Below, piece after piece: positions 17,012-26,009 of a DNA stretch of 64,000 bases. Below the pieces are notes generated by a model that had not been told where the DNA came from, ran no database searches, and saw nothing but the letters and a program-made list of their open reading frames with translations. The DNA is from Bacillota bacterium (GTDB taxonomy: Bacteria; Bacillota; Clostridia; Lachnospirales; Lachnospiraceae): positions 36,694 through 100,693 of the forward strand of contig JAEZUM010000082.1 in assembly GCA_023421075.1 (NCBI GenBank), written 5' to 3'. Each line of letters opens with the position of its first letter. Positions within the stretch are counted from its first letter, which is position 1. The translations under genes were made by a program, and so were the position numbers.

Positions 17012-18081
17012 ATAATCTCTGCAATTGAGACCTTTCGTTCCTTTGATAAATCGATATAGGCACTACCGGAACGTATCACCGGTCTGGCTAGTGCGAGTCG
17101 GTTAATCATGATAACCTCACCTTCCCTGCCATCACTGAGTCGCACAATATTATGCATATAGGACTGAACGATGCGTTCCAAGAAAGTCATCAGGAAACCA
17201 GGGTCATATTTTAAGAAGCCATCTTTCTCAAACTCTTCTACTACATCAAAGGGACAGATTGCATTACGATAACGACGACTGGAGGTCATTGCATCATATA
17301 CATCAGCAATTGCAATGATCTTAGCAAAATCATCGATCTGTTCTCCGATAAAGCCATTGGGATATCCGCTTCCGTCGCAACGCTCATGATGCATGAGTGC
17401 CGCATATTTTACTCTGATATCAACCGTCTGATCCTTCAGTACCTGATAGCCCTTAATTGCGTGCGTCTTAACAATCTTAAATTCATCCGGAGACAGCTTA
17501 CCCGGCTTGGTAATAATCTCTCTCGGGATCAGCATCTTACCGATATCATGGAGAAGTCCGGCAAGGGTTAATATTCGGATATCCTCCGCGGATAGCTTCA
17601 GCCATCCTCCGAACACATTACAGATCAAAGATACATTCAAACTATGCACATAAGTCATATCATCATAATTGCGGATTCCATGGAGCATCTCCAGAATATG
17701 AGCACCATTTCTGCCTTCTGATAGAATACGATCTGTCTCAGCCAATAAATTATCAATATCAAATTCATCATTGCCGCTAAGAACACTATTAAAGTTGTCC
17801 TCCACATTCTGAATCGTATCAACGTAAGTGCGATTAAATTTCTTGAACTCCGGAGTACTGCGAAGCATCTCGATATAAGAAACCTCTTCGACTAATTCAA
17901 CCTCAGGTTTGTTACGATAGATGAGAAGTCCATAAATATTATAAAAGCGAAGTCGTGTAATCATTCGCTCATCTAATATCGTATCCTTCGGAATAATTAA
18001 TTGATTATTCGAGGTATATATATCTGAAGCAACCTTCATGCCGGTCTCAGCCTGATCAGTTCTTATTCTAACAGCCTCCAT
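17008..18081 (-). CDS. HD-GYP domain phosphodiesterase
   Basis: The 357-residue protein has an N-terminal region of about 120 residues without a known receiver domain (RIRTDQAETGMKVASDIY), then an HD-GYP domain: HSLNVSLICNVFG, LLHDIGKMLIP (HD pair, about residue 188), THAIKGYQ, MHHERCDGSGYPNG (with the GYP motif, about residue 245) and IADVYDAMTS. HD-GYP enzymes hydrolyse cyclic di-GMP or related nucleotides. A paralog with the same architecture is at 55165. Its end overlaps azlD by four bases. Confidence 0.92.
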   Translation of the reverse strand: MEAVRIRTDQAETGMKVASDIYTSNNQLIIPKDTILDERMITRLRFYNIYGLLIYRNKPEVELVEEVSYIEMLRSTPEFKKFNRTYVDTIQNVEDNFNSVLSGNDEFDIDNLLAETDRILSEGRNGAHILEMLHGIRNYDDMTYVHSLNVSLICNVFGGWLKLSAEDIRILTLAGLLHDIGKMLIPREIITKPGKLSPDEFKIVKTHAIKGYQVLKDQTVDIRVKYAALMHHERCDGSGYPNGFIGEQIDDFAKIIAIADVYDAMTSSRRYRNAICPFDVVEEFEKDGFLKYDPGFLMTFLERIVQSYMHNIVRLSDGREGEVIMINRLALARPVIRSGSAYIDLSKERKVSIAEII

Positions 18082-18160
18082 TTAAATTTCCACCCTCCGC
18101 TTTCATTGGTACCTACAAAATAAAGTATACATATTTATATTGATAAATACAAGTATGAGT

Positions 18161-18748
18161 TTAGTCAAAATCAAGCAAAATGGCTCTACAAGGTGCTCCG
18201 TCACACCCACCCAGCTTAATCGGAGCGGCAAACAGAAAATAATCCCCCGGTTCTAGCTTCTCCAGACGAATCCCCTCCAGTAATACCACCTCTTTTCCCA
18301 AGAGTTCGAGATGCACCTGCATCGGTGCTCCCTCGGGTCCCACACTCTGCGTTTCAACGCCAACTAATACAAGCTCAAGCTCATTGAAAAGCTTCGCCAG
18401 CTCAAGAGTAATCTCAAATCTTCCTTTGAAAAGAATACGTTTTTGGCTGTGTCTTAATAGCTCGGCAAGGGAATCAGGATCTATTCTCTGTGGATCGATT
18501 ACACTGCAAGGTCCGACACACTTCGTTAAATCCATCTCCTCAATGGTCTTTCCATTCCTAAGAAAATGAAAGGGTGCATCGATGTGCGTTGCATTATGAG
18601 CTCCCATCGTTAAGTTCGTAAGGTTATAAGCATCACCGTGGTCCATCGCCGATACCCTATCATAGGACGGCGCCAAATCTCCGGGGTAAACCATTCCGCT
18701 AAATAATTCTTGTGTTATATCATGAACAGAATACTTTTTCATGATCAT
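18161..18748 (-). CDS. Cyclase/kynurenine formamidase-like hydrolase
   Basis: The 195-residue protein belongs to the cyclase family of metal-dependent hydrolases; the signature NATHIDAPFHF (about residues 53-63) supplies the metal ligands and matches HxGTHxDxPxH apart from Ala for Gly. Members hydrolyse N-formylkynurenine or other amides and lactones; the substrate here is unknown. The start overlaps the exonuclease III stop (ATGA), with GGGGAG upstream, so the two are translationally coupled although functionally unrelated. Confidence 0.85.
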   Translation of the reverse strand: MIMKKYSVHDITQELFSGMVYPGDLAPSYDRVSAMDHGDAYNLTNLTMGAHNATHIDAPFHFLRNGKTIEEMDLTKCVGPCSVIDPQRIDPDSLAELLRHSQKRILFKGRFEITLELAKLFNELELVLVGVETQSVGPEGAPMQVHLELLGKEVVLLEGIRLEKLEPGDYFLFAAPIKLGGCDGAPCRAILLDFD

Positions 18749-19515
18749 TTGCTCCCCTCTAATCCATCGATCATCAAACCGACGGGACAGTGATCACTTC
18801 CCATAACCTCCATATATACAAGGCTATCAACAATCTGCTCCTTGATGCGATCGGAAGCCAGAAAATAATCAATACGCCATCCCACGTTCTTCTCTCTGGC
18901 ATGAAACATATAGGACCACCAGGTATAAACATCGGACGCCTCCGGATATTTATAACGGAAGGTATCCACAAATCCATGCTCTAAAAGTTTCGTCATTTTA
19001 TTCCGTTCTTCTATTGTAAAGCCCGCACTCTTCGTGTTCGACTTCGGATTCTTGATATCAATTTCCTTATGTGCTACATTCAAATCTCCACAGATGATTA
19101 CCGGTTTCTTCTGATCCAGTCCGAGAAGATACGCTCTAAAATCCTCTTCCCATTCCATACGATAATCCAGTCTGGCAAGCTCTTTCTGGGAATTCGGCGT
19201 ATATACGGTAACCAGGTAGAAATTCTCATATTCCAGTGTAATCACTCTACCTTCCATATCATGCTTCTCAATGCCAATATCGAATACTACACTTAAGGGT
19301 TCTTTCTTCGTAAAAACAGCCGTACCGGAATAACCCTTCTTAATGGCCGAATTAAAATATTGATGATATCCTTCGAAAGCTACCTCTACCTGCTCCGGCT
19401 GCAGCTTCGTCTCCTGAAGGCAGAATATATCAGCCGACTCATTCTTAAAAAATTCCTCAAAGCCCTTGCCCAGGCAAGCGCGTAATCCATTCACATTCCA
19501 GGATATTAATTTCAT
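18745..19515 (-). CDS. xth: Exodeoxyribonuclease III
   Basis: The 256-residue enzyme begins with the family start MKLISWNVNGLRACL and contains the catalytic motifs LQETKLQ (metal-binding Glu), VYTPNSQ, CGDLNVAHKEIDI (Asp-x-Asn) and the C-terminal GSDHCPVGL. It is an AP endonuclease and 3'-5' exonuclease of base excision repair. I take 19515 as start because family members begin at that Met; AAAGGA lies upstream. An ATG two codons earlier (19521) is also possible. Followed by the overlapping cyclase gene. Confidence 0.94.
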   Translation of the reverse strand: MKLISWNVNGLRACLGKGFEEFFKNESADIFCLQETKLQPEQVEVAFEGYHQYFNSAIKKGYSGTAVFTKKEPLSVVFDIGIEKHDMEGRVITLEYENFYLVTVYTPNSQKELARLDYRMEWEEDFRAYLLGLDQKKPVIICGDLNVAHKEIDIKNPKSNTKSAGFTIEERNKMTKLLEHGFVDTFRYKYPEASDVYTWWSYMFHAREKNVGWRIDYFLASDRIKEQIVDSLVYMEVMGSDHCPVGLMIDGLEGSK

Positions 19516-19575
19516 ACTCATCCATTCCTTTCTGTTATACCAACTAAGAAAGTTCATAGAAGCTTAGTACACTTC

Positions 19576-20220
19576 CTACATATCCGCAACAATATCATAT
19601 ATCTCTTCTACCGTCTCAGCCAAACGATCCGCTCCTGCTTCAGTAAGCTCGTCCCTACTGCCATAACCAAATAAAACTCCGATCGAAGCAATTCCTACCC
19701 TCTTAGCGCCTTCGATGTCATGCTTTCGATCACCGATCATGACAACCTCCTTGAGGTCAACAACTTCGTTTTTCCCCAGAGCATAACGAATCACTTCTTC
19801 CTTCGTCCCGCGACTGTTGTCCATGGTCGCACCACAGATATCCTCGAAGTATTGATCAAGCTTAAAATGCTCCAGAATAATTTTGGCAAAATGCTCCGGC
19901 TTCGAGGTTGCGGTATATAGCTTCTTCCCTTCCCCCTTCAGCCTGCATAGCAGAGCTTCTATACCGTCATAAACTTCATTTTCATAAAGACCTTTAACGC
20001 TATAATACTCACGATATTTCGCAATCAGCTCTTCCGCTTCCTCTTCGTTAAAACCAAATTCTATGAAAGAAGCTCGAAGCGGTGGTCCGATATACTTCAT
20101 TAAACTATTCCGGTCCGTGATATTGATTCCTTTATTGCTTAATGCATACTGAATCGATTTCGTGATACCAAGCATCGGATTTGTGAGTGTTCCATCCAAA
20201 TCAAATAATATATACTTCAT
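19576..20220 (-). CDS. HAD-superfamily phosphatase (phosphoglycolate phosphatase-like)
   Basis: The 214-residue protein has HAD motif I LFDLDGTLTNP (residues 5-15), motif II TATSKP (about 105), the motif III lysine in KNEVVDLKEVV and motif IV IGDRKHDIEGA (about 166), with the helical cap in between. It resembles the phosphoglycolate phosphatase and 5'-nucleotidase subgroup. Natural substrate is not predictable. It lies 18 bases after the DUF951 gene and 60 bases before exonuclease III on the same strand, a likely operon. Confidence 0.9.
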   Translation of the reverse strand: MKYILFDLDGTLTNPMLGITKSIQYALSNKGINITDRNSLMKYIGPPLRASFIEFGFNEEEAEELIAKYREYYSVKGLYENEVYDGIEALLCRLKGEGKKLYTATSKPEHFAKIILEHFKLDQYFEDICGATMDNSRGTKEEVIRYALGKNEVVDLKEVVMIGDRKHDIEGAKRVGIASIGVLFGYGSRDELTEAGADRLAETVEEIYDIVADM

Positions 20221-20238
20221 CAGTTTACCTCTGTTTGA

Positions 20239-20424
20239 TTAAATTGACGGTTTTCTTACCTGTTTTATATTCTTTTCTACCTGCTTCCTCGGGAGCATAA
20301 CTTGATGTCCACAACCAAGACATTTGAGACGAAAATCCATACCGACACGAAGGATCTCCCATTCATAACTTCCACAAGGATGCTGCTTTTTTAATTTTAC
20401 GATTTCTCCGACATTCAAATCCAT
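20239..20424 (-). CDS. DUF951 family protein
   Basis: A 61-residue protein with the DUF951 pattern: GEIVKLKKQHPCGSYEWEI then GMDFRLKCLGCGHQVMLPR. Three cysteines, two of them in a CxxC (CLGC), suggest a metal site. The family is common in Firmicutes and usually lies near replication or translation genes; its role is unknown. The ATG at 20424 matches the family N-terminus; an in-frame ATG at 20448 would add eight residues. Confidence 0.85.
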   Translation of the reverse strand: MDLNVGEIVKLKKQHPCGSYEWEILRVGMDFRLKCLGCGHQVMLPRKQVEKNIKQVRKPSI

Positions 20425-20545
20425 AATGCACTCTTGCCTTTCTGTCATCGCAATTGGTCCATACGATATGGAAATGCTCCTAATAGACCATAATACCTAT
20501 CCTTTATAGTATAACATATTCTTCTAATTATGAAAAATAAAAATC

Positions 20546-20670
20546 TTGCATTTTATAACGATGTGTTGTAGTATATACATACACACAACGTAGTATTGAT
20601 TACTATATATCGCATTTATAAAACCATGTGATATATTTTCATTAAAAACGTCAATACTAAACACATCATA
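20546..20670 (+). promoter_or_regulatory. Promoter and overlapping inverted repeats before hemolysin III gene
   Basis: TTGCAT (20546-20551), 17 bases, TAGTAT (20569-20574). The -10 region is inside ATGTGTT-G-TAGTAT (20561-20574), which is complementary to ATACTAAACACAT (20655-20667 region). The nearer TAGTATTGA (20591-20599) pairs with TCAATACTA (20651-20659). The two pairings share the same right-hand bases and cannot form together. Confidence 0.5.
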
Positions 20671-20695
20671 ACATACTATTAAAGGAGTTGATTTT

Positions 20696-21364
20696 ATGAC
20701 CGTTAAGAAAGTAAAAGCAAAGGATCCCGGAAGTGCGATAACCCATCTGATTGGAACTGGGATGGCAGTATTTGCTGCTACACCACTTCTGATAAAAGCT
20801 GCTCACCAGCCCAGTAATATCCACCTTATCTCTCTCGGCGTATTTATTCTCAGCATGATTTTACTATATGTTGCGAGTACAACATATCATACCTTTGGTA
20901 AAACCATCAAAGTACACGAAAGACTGAAAAAATTTGATCATATGGCAATCTATGTATTGATTGCCGGAACTTATACTCCCATTTGTGTGATAGCCCTTGG
21001 TGGCCGTACCGGATTCACGATGCTGGCTTTGATCTGGGGACTGGCCTTTACGGGAATTATCGTCACGGGCTTTTGGGTGCATTGCCCCAAATGGTTTTCC
21101 TCCGTTGTATATATCGCAATGGGGTGGACTTGTGTCCTTGCCTTTACCCAGATTATTAATTCCTTACCAACCGCAGCGTTTCAATGGCTTCTGGCCGGAG
21201 GTATCATATATACCATTGGCGGAATAATATATGCCCTAAAGCTTCCCATCTTTAATAACCGACATAAATATTTCGGCTCCCATGAGATTTTCCACCTCTT
21301 CGTTATGGGTGGAAGCATCTGCCATTTCATTCTCATGTATAATTATATCGCAGTAATGCCATAA
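20696..21364 (+). CDS. Hemolysin III / TrhA family membrane protein
   Basis: The 222-residue protein has seven predicted membrane helices and the conserved histidine-containing segments of the HlyIII/AdipoR superfamily: SAITHLIGTG near the N-terminus, STTYHTFG (about residue 62), and HEIFHLFVMGGSICHF near the C-terminus. Bacterial members (TrhA/YqfA) influence membrane lipid homeostasis; the enzymatic activity is inferred from the metal-binding His residues. AAAGGAG precedes the ATG. The upstream region has unusual repeats; a clear terminator follows. Confidence 0.92.
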   Translation: MTVKKVKAKDPGSAITHLIGTGMAVFAATPLLIKAAHQPSNIHLISLGVFILSMILLYVASTTYHTFGKTIKVHERLKKFDHMAIYVLIAGTYTPICVIALGGRTGFTMLALIWGLAFTGIIVTGFWVHCPKWFSSVVYIAMGWTCVLAFTQIINSLPTAAFQWLLAGGIIYTIGGIIYALKLPIFNNRHKYFGSHEIFHLFVMGGSICHFILMYNYIAVMP

Positions 21365-21370
21365 AACATT

Positions 21371-21420
21371 AAGGCTGTTGATAATGATCCCCAAAGTAAG
21401 GGTTCACTATCAACAGCCTT
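21371..21420 (+). terminator. Terminator after hemolysin III gene
   Basis: AAGGCTGTTGATA (21371-21383) pairs with TATCAACAGCCTT (21408-21420), a perfect 13-bp stem with a 24-base loop, followed by TGTCAT. Confidence 0.7.
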
Positions 21421-21667
21421 TGTCATATCTATGTTAAGCAACCGAATATACAAGTAAATTAACAGACAGTAATACTTCACACTCTTCAAGAGGTAAATGG
21501 GATTCGGCTGCGAATTCTCAAAGATATGTACCCGACCCCATCATCACTGCCATGGATTTTTCCAAGGTGCGCAATAGAATATTAATATTAATATATTATA
21601 CTCCAGAATCCGCTTAATGTGACACTCCAAGCAAATAAGTAAAAGCTCATCTCCTGTCCTCGATAAA
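21421..21667. other. Intergenic stretch without recognised content
   Basis: About 250 bases between two terminators. AT-rich with a run AATATTAATATTAATATATT near 21580-21600. No frame with a ribosome site and no structured element recognised. Confidence 0.4.
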
Positions 21668-21699
21668 AGGAGCTGTTGCGAGAATCCGCAACAGCTCCT
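21668..21699 (-). terminator. Terminator of pgi
   Basis: A 13-bp perfect stem (AGGAGCTGTTGCG with its complement) and a 6-base loop, followed on the minus strand by TTTTATC. It lies about 20 bases after the pgi stop. Confidence 0.85.
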
Positions 21700-21717
21700 T
21701 CCTATTGTATCATATTA

Positions 21718-23067
21718 TTACAGTCTCTTTAATAATTCTTCTCTTTGTGCCTCAAAACCAGGCTTCCCAAGAAGCGCGAACATATTCTTCTTATAGCTCT
21801 CAACACCCGGTTGATCAAAAGGATTCACACCGAGAAGGTATCCACTGACACCACAGGCAAACTCAAAGAAATAGAATAACTCTCCCAGATAGAACTCGTT
21901 CTGCTCCGGCATGGTCACACTTAAGTTTGGAACATTACCATCGGTGTGAGCAAGAAGGGTTCCCTTCATAGCGCTTTTATTGACAATGTCTACACTCTTA
22001 CCAGCGAGATAATTCAATCCGTCCAGATCAACTTCCTCTTCCTCCAGGATGATCTCTGTCGCAGACTTCTCCACATTGATTACGGTCTCAAACAGAGTTC
22101 TCTGACCGTCCTGAATAAATTGTCCCATTGAATGCAGATCCGTTGTAAAATCAACGGAAGCAGGATAGATACCCTTTTGGTCCTTGCCTTCACTCTCTCC
22201 GTATAACTGCTTCCACCATTCTGATACAAAATGGAGGGAGGGCTCATAGTTCACCAGTATCTCAATGCTCTTTCCCTTTCTGAGCAGAATATTACGTACA
22301 GCAGCGTATTTTAAAGCATCATTTTGCTCAAAGGGATTATTCAAGCAATAATTTCTCATACTTGCCGCGCCTTCCATAAGCTTGGTAATATCGGCACCGC
22401 TAACTGCGATCGGAAGCAGACCAACTGCTGTCAATACGGAGTAACGTCCACCGACATCATCCGGAACGACAAAGCTTTCATAACCCTCTTCGGTAGCAAG
22501 GTTCTTCAGTGCACCCCTCGCCTTGTCCGTGGTAGCATAGATTCTCTTCGCCGCTTCTTTTCTGCCATACTTCTCATTTAGCAGCTTCTTGAAGACGCGG
22601 AACGCTATGGCCGGTTCTGTAGTAGTACCGGATTTACTGATAATATTAATGGAGAAGTCTCTGTCCCCAATAACATCAATCAGGTGATTCATATAATTAC
22701 TGCTGATGTTATTGCCACAGAAATAAATCTCCGGAGTCTTTCTAATCTCCTTAGACACAGAATTATAGAAGCTATGTCTTAAAAATTCAATCGCTGCTCT
22801 TGCACCAAGATAAGAACCACCGATGCCAATAACCAGAAGTACTTCAGAATCACTCTGAATCTTAGCCGCAGACTTCTGAATACGAGCAAACTCCTCCTTG
22901 TCATAATCCACAGGGAGATCAATCCAACCAAGAAAATCGCTTCCTGCGCCGCTCTTATTCACAAGCTGATCCTTTGCCGTCAAAGTAGCACTCTTTAGCA
23001 TGTCTATTTCAGTCTCTGCAACAAACTTTTTCGCAACAGAAAAATCAAAGGTAACTTTGTTTGTCAT
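21718..23067 (-). CDS. pgi: Glucose-6-phosphate isomerase
   Basis: The 449-residue enzyme carries the PGI signatures: VIGIGGSYLGARAAIEFLR, IISKSGTTTEPAIAF (sugar-phosphate binding), DDVGGRYSVLTAVGLLP, the SEWWKQLYGESEGKD segment and the C-terminal GVNPFDQPGVESYK. It interconverts glucose-6-phosphate and fructose-6-phosphate in glycolysis. Length matches the short Firmicute-type enzyme. GAAAGGAAG lies upstream of the ATG, and a strong terminator follows, so it is probably a single-gene unit. Confidence 0.97.
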   Translation of the reverse strand: MTNKVTFDFSVAKKFVAETEIDMLKSATLTAKDQLVNKSGAGSDFLGWIDLPVDYDKEEFARIQKSAAKIQSDSEVLLVIGIGGSYLGARAAIEFLRHSFYNSVSKEIRKTPEIYFCGNNISSNYMNHLIDVIGDRDFSINIISKSGTTTEPAIAFRVFKKLLNEKYGRKEAAKRIYATTDKARGALKNLATEEGYESFVVPDDVGGRYSVLTAVGLLPIAVSGADITKLMEGAASMRNYCLNNPFEQNDALKYAAVRNILLRKGKSIEILVNYEPSLHFVSEWWKQLYGESEGKDQKGIYPASVDFTTDLHSMGQFIQDGQRTLFETVINVEKSATEIILEEEEVDLDGLNYLAGKSVDIVNKSAMKGTLLAHTDGNVPNLSVTMPEQNEFYLGELFYFFEFACGVSGYLLGVNPFDQPGVESYKKNMFALLGKPGFEAQREELLKRL

Positions 23068-23147
23068 ATTAGTTACTTCCTTTCACTTTTTTCTTATATT
23101 CTAACAAAGTCATCCTTATTATTCAATTGTTTTCTATCTGAATTAAG

Positions 23148-24326
23148 TTACGCGAAAAATTCCTTTAAAACATCCTCGATCAGCTTGTCCTCCTGGACAT
23201 CGGTTGCACTCCCGCGTGTTTTTCCATGAGGCTTAACATTTTTAATAGTTTCCTGGGTAGCCGCCTTCTTTTCTTCCTCTTTCAGCTCTGCCTTCCCTAA
23301 TTCAATCTTCTCCTTGCTTGCTGCAATCTCATCCAGTCCTTGCATTACTTTATTCATATCGGTTCTGCCCTGAGCCGGCTTTAACTCTTCCTCAAGGCTA
23401 TGTAAGATAAGCTCTTTCTCCAAAGCAGCTTCCTTCTTCAGATTACTTTGCTGTTTTTCCTGTGCCTGTTTCTTTAATTCCGCTCTTCTGGCTTCCAATG
23501 CCAGTCGCTCCTCCTCAATTCGCTTCAGCTCTTCCTCACGACGTTTCGCTGCAAGCTGTCTCTTCTCCTCCAGCCTTCTTCTCTCTTCTTCTTTTCTGGC
23601 TTCTTCTAATTTGCGCTGCTCTTCTTCTCTCTTCTGAGCCTCTCGCTTCTTCTGCTCCTCTTTCTGCTTCCTGGCTTCTCTTCTGCGGTTCAGCTCCTCC
23701 TTCGCATCATCCTTCTCCGCTTCCTTCGAGGTAACTACTTGCTTCTTTGCTTCGGCAACCTGCTCAAACTCACGACGTATCTGCTCATACAGCTCCGGAT
23801 GGAATACCTCCTGCTCCAGTCTGACCTTACAGAAATTCTCAAGGTAATCCAGTAAATTAAGGCGAAGAATTCGTCTCTTAGCCGGGAGATTAATACTTTT
23901 ATCCACAAGGATTAGAATCGCACTTGATAAGATTCCCACCGCTCCTGTCAGCAATACCAGTTGTTGTCCACAGTCAAAAGCTACGCCAAAAACCGCACTG
24001 ATAGGGACTATGAGCAGATTCAGGAAGAGAACTTGTCCACCGAAGTTATCCCATGTGGACAATAGAACTCCACAAAAACGATACTTCAATACACTCTTAT
24101 CCACAAAAGTATCCACATTATTCACACCGATCTTTGCCTTATAGCAAGCTTCGAACCTCATTTTCATAAGCTTTAGTAGCTTATTCTTCGTTTCTGCCGG
24201 GTTCTCTGACGCTTTTACTAAATTTCGGTACACCAGATTCACAATGAAGCGAACCAGAATCCCCAGTCCGCATAGGCCTGCAAATACATACATGATAATA
24301 TTTTCTTCATATAAGAATTTGACCAT
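23148..24326 (-). CDS. Membrane protein with long charged coiled coil
   Basis: The 392-residue protein has an N-terminal membrane helix (IIMYVFAGLCGLGILVRFIV), a second hydrophobic pair (VLFLNLLIVPISAVFGVAF; LVLLTGAVGILSSAILILV, about residues 100-140) and then roughly 170 residues dominated by Glu, Lys and Arg (RRREARKQKEEQKKREAQK), a long charged helix or coiled coil, ending in an acidic tail. I do not recognise a named family. The Shine-Dalgarno bases GAGGGG lie in one arm of a potential hairpin. A stalk or scaffolding role at the membrane is only a guess. Confidence 0.75.
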   Translation of the reverse strand: MVKFLYEENIIMYVFAGLCGLGILVRFIVNLVYRNLVKASENPAETKNKLLKLMKMRFEACYKAKIGVNNVDTFVDKSVLKYRFCGVLLSTWDNFGGQVLFLNLLIVPISAVFGVAFDCGQQLVLLTGAVGILSSAILILVDKSINLPAKRRILRLNLLDYLENFCKVRLEQEVFHPELYEQIRREFEQVAEAKKQVVTSKEAEKDDAKEELNRRREARKQKEEQKKREAQKREEEQRKLEEARKEEERRRLEEKRQLAAKRREEELKRIEEERLALEARRAELKKQAQEKQQSNLKKEAALEKELILHSLEEELKPAQGRTDMNKVMQGLDEIAASKEKIELGKAELKEEEKKAATQETIKNVKPHGKTRGSATDVQEDKLIEDVLKEFFA

Positions 24327-24332
24327 AAAAAT

Positions 24333-24397
24333 CCCCTCTCTTTTCCATAAATTTACATTTATTATAGCTTACAACAGCTACTTTGAAAAGAGAGAGG
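24333..24397 (-). promoter_or_regulatory. Hairpin covering the ribosome site of the coiled-coil gene
   Basis: On the minus strand CCTCTCTCTTTTC (24385-24397) is complementary to GGAAAAGAGAGGGG (24333-24346), which contains the GAGGGG ribosome site 5 bases before the ATG at 24326. A possible -10 TATAAT lies in the loop, so transcripts started there would lack the blocking arm while read-through transcripts would contain it. Confidence 0.5.
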
Positions 24398-24484
24398 ATG
24401 AAAAATCGATTGACACCGTTCTGTTTCGGTCCCCAATATTTGATTTTATTATTCTAATTCAGAGAAAATGTAACATATATCGAA

Positions 24485-25927
24485 CTACTTTTTCACCATA
24501 TCCGGCATGTTAAAATAGGTATCCAGATTATCATCCGATACTTCAACCGTATAGCTGGTCGTCTCATAGCCTTCCTTTATAAAGGTTAATACATGGGTAC
24601 CGATCAGCTTCTTAAACTTCGTCGGCGAAATTCCCTGGAATTCACCGTTCAGATAGACAGATGCACCTATGGGATTCTGTACATAAATCAGATGATCCTG
24701 ATCCTCTTCATAATCCTCATTGGAGGTATTATCCGGATCGTCATCCGGGAAATCATTGTCAGGATTCTCTGTACCATTGTCCGTGCCGGTATTCGTATCA
24801 GTATTCCCCGTTCCGCCTGCTGTCTCCGTCTCTGTTACTGTGGCTTCTTCGTTACTACTCTCCTCCGGCAGTCTGATCCGAATTGTAGTCCCTGCACTGT
24901 CAACCTTCAGCTTACCCTCATAGGTCGTATAGCCATCCAGAGACACAATAACATCATGCTCACCATAAGTAAGCTCCAATGCTTCCGCATAAGGAGACAG
25001 CTTACCATCCACAAATAGGTCCGCTCCAAAGGGAGATATTTCAAAGCTTACCAGTCCCTTTTTAGCAGCATCCGGTCCCAGATCACTTAAGGATACGATT
25101 GTTTCCTGATTACGAAATACGGTGATATTCTTGGTCGCAGTATACTCTGCATTCTCTACCGTCAGATTAAAATTACCTTCCCTAACCTTTATCACCATAT
25201 CCTCTGCAACCTGTTGCATTGCTTCATATCCTATGGATATATTATCTCCAAGAAAGTTCTCATAATCAATCAGCTTAACAGTACCATGACCCCTGGTTAC
25301 AGTAATGGACCAGATGGTTTCTTCATACCCTCGCACGATCAACTCATCCATCTCTGCGAGATCTAAGACGGTAATTACATCACTACCGTCCAGAACAAAG
25401 ACATTCTCTGTATATTTATACTTATTCGAAGCAATCTTCATAACACGTTTGCTCCGGTCTATCCCCAAATTGCTCACACCGACATATTCCCATGCTTTTG
25501 TAGATATCTTTATATCGGTTAATTTTGCTTCCTTGTCCGGACTGATTGCCTCCACCATGGAACCGACTGAAAGCTGGCTGATTGCCATCACCTGTCCGTA
25601 TTTATCTGTAACATTGGTGCCACCGCTATAAGGTAAGGTGACACTTTCCTCCTTCATGATATCATACAGTGTAATCTCATGCATCCCCTCGTCGATACCT
25701 GTTATCACCCCAAGTATCTCATTCCCGATTGGCTTCTCTGAGGTAATTCCCTGGGATTCCTCTTTGGTGTTTCTGTTTCTCCCACTTGTTCGTCCGGAGC
25801 CTCCTCCGGTGATATACATGGTAACAAGTAAAATAGCTGACAGGAATCCTAATCCAAGGAGCAGACTCATAATCACTCTGTTATTGACGGTATAATTTTT
25901 CTTTTGCTTTTTATTTAGTACGCTCAT
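24485..25927 (-). CDS. PEGA-domain membrane-anchored protein
   Basis: The 480-residue protein has one N-terminal membrane helix (VIMSLLLGLGFLSAILLVTMYI, residues 19-40), a beta-rich central region, and two PEGA domains: one about residues 295-355 (SPFGADLFVDGKLSPYAEA) and one at the end (about 405-475, NPIGASVYLNGEFQGISP). Between them lies a low-complexity Thr/Asn/Asp linker (about 360-400). PEGA domains are surface beta-sandwich modules, so most of the protein should lie outside the membrane. It precedes the coiled-coil membrane gene on the same strand. Function unknown. Confidence 0.8.
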   Translation of the reverse strand: MSVLNKKQKKNYTVNNRVIMSLLLGLGFLSAILLVTMYITGGGSGRTSGRNRNTKEESQGITSEKPIGNEILGVITGIDEGMHEITLYDIMKEESVTLPYSGGTNVTDKYGQVMAISQLSVGSMVEAISPDKEAKLTDIKISTKAWEYVGVSNLGIDRSKRVMKIASNKYKYTENVFVLDGSDVITVLDLAEMDELIVRGYEETIWSITVTRGHGTVKLIDYENFLGDNISIGYEAMQQVAEDMVIKVREGNFNLTVENAEYTATKNITVFRNQETIVSLSDLGPDAAKKGLVSFEISPFGADLFVDGKLSPYAEALELTYGEHDVIVSLDGYTTYEGKLKVDSAGTTIRIRLPEESSNEEATVTETETAGGTGNTDTNTGTDNGTENPDNDFPDDDPDNTSNEDYEEDQDHLIYVQNPIGASVYLNGEFQGISPTKFKKLIGTHVLTFIKEGYETTSYTVEVSDDNLDTYFNMPDMVKK

Positions 25928-26009
25928 GATGGTATCCTCAGTTCTTTTAACGGTGCATATCTATGTACATTATAGCCTACCTTGCAGGTAGTTTCAATCC
26001 TTCCTTGGA

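Noticed and set aside
23462..23734. 90-codon plus-strand frame inside the coiled-coil gene
   Set aside because: Shadow of the Lys/Glu/Arg-rich codons on the other strand, no ribosome site.
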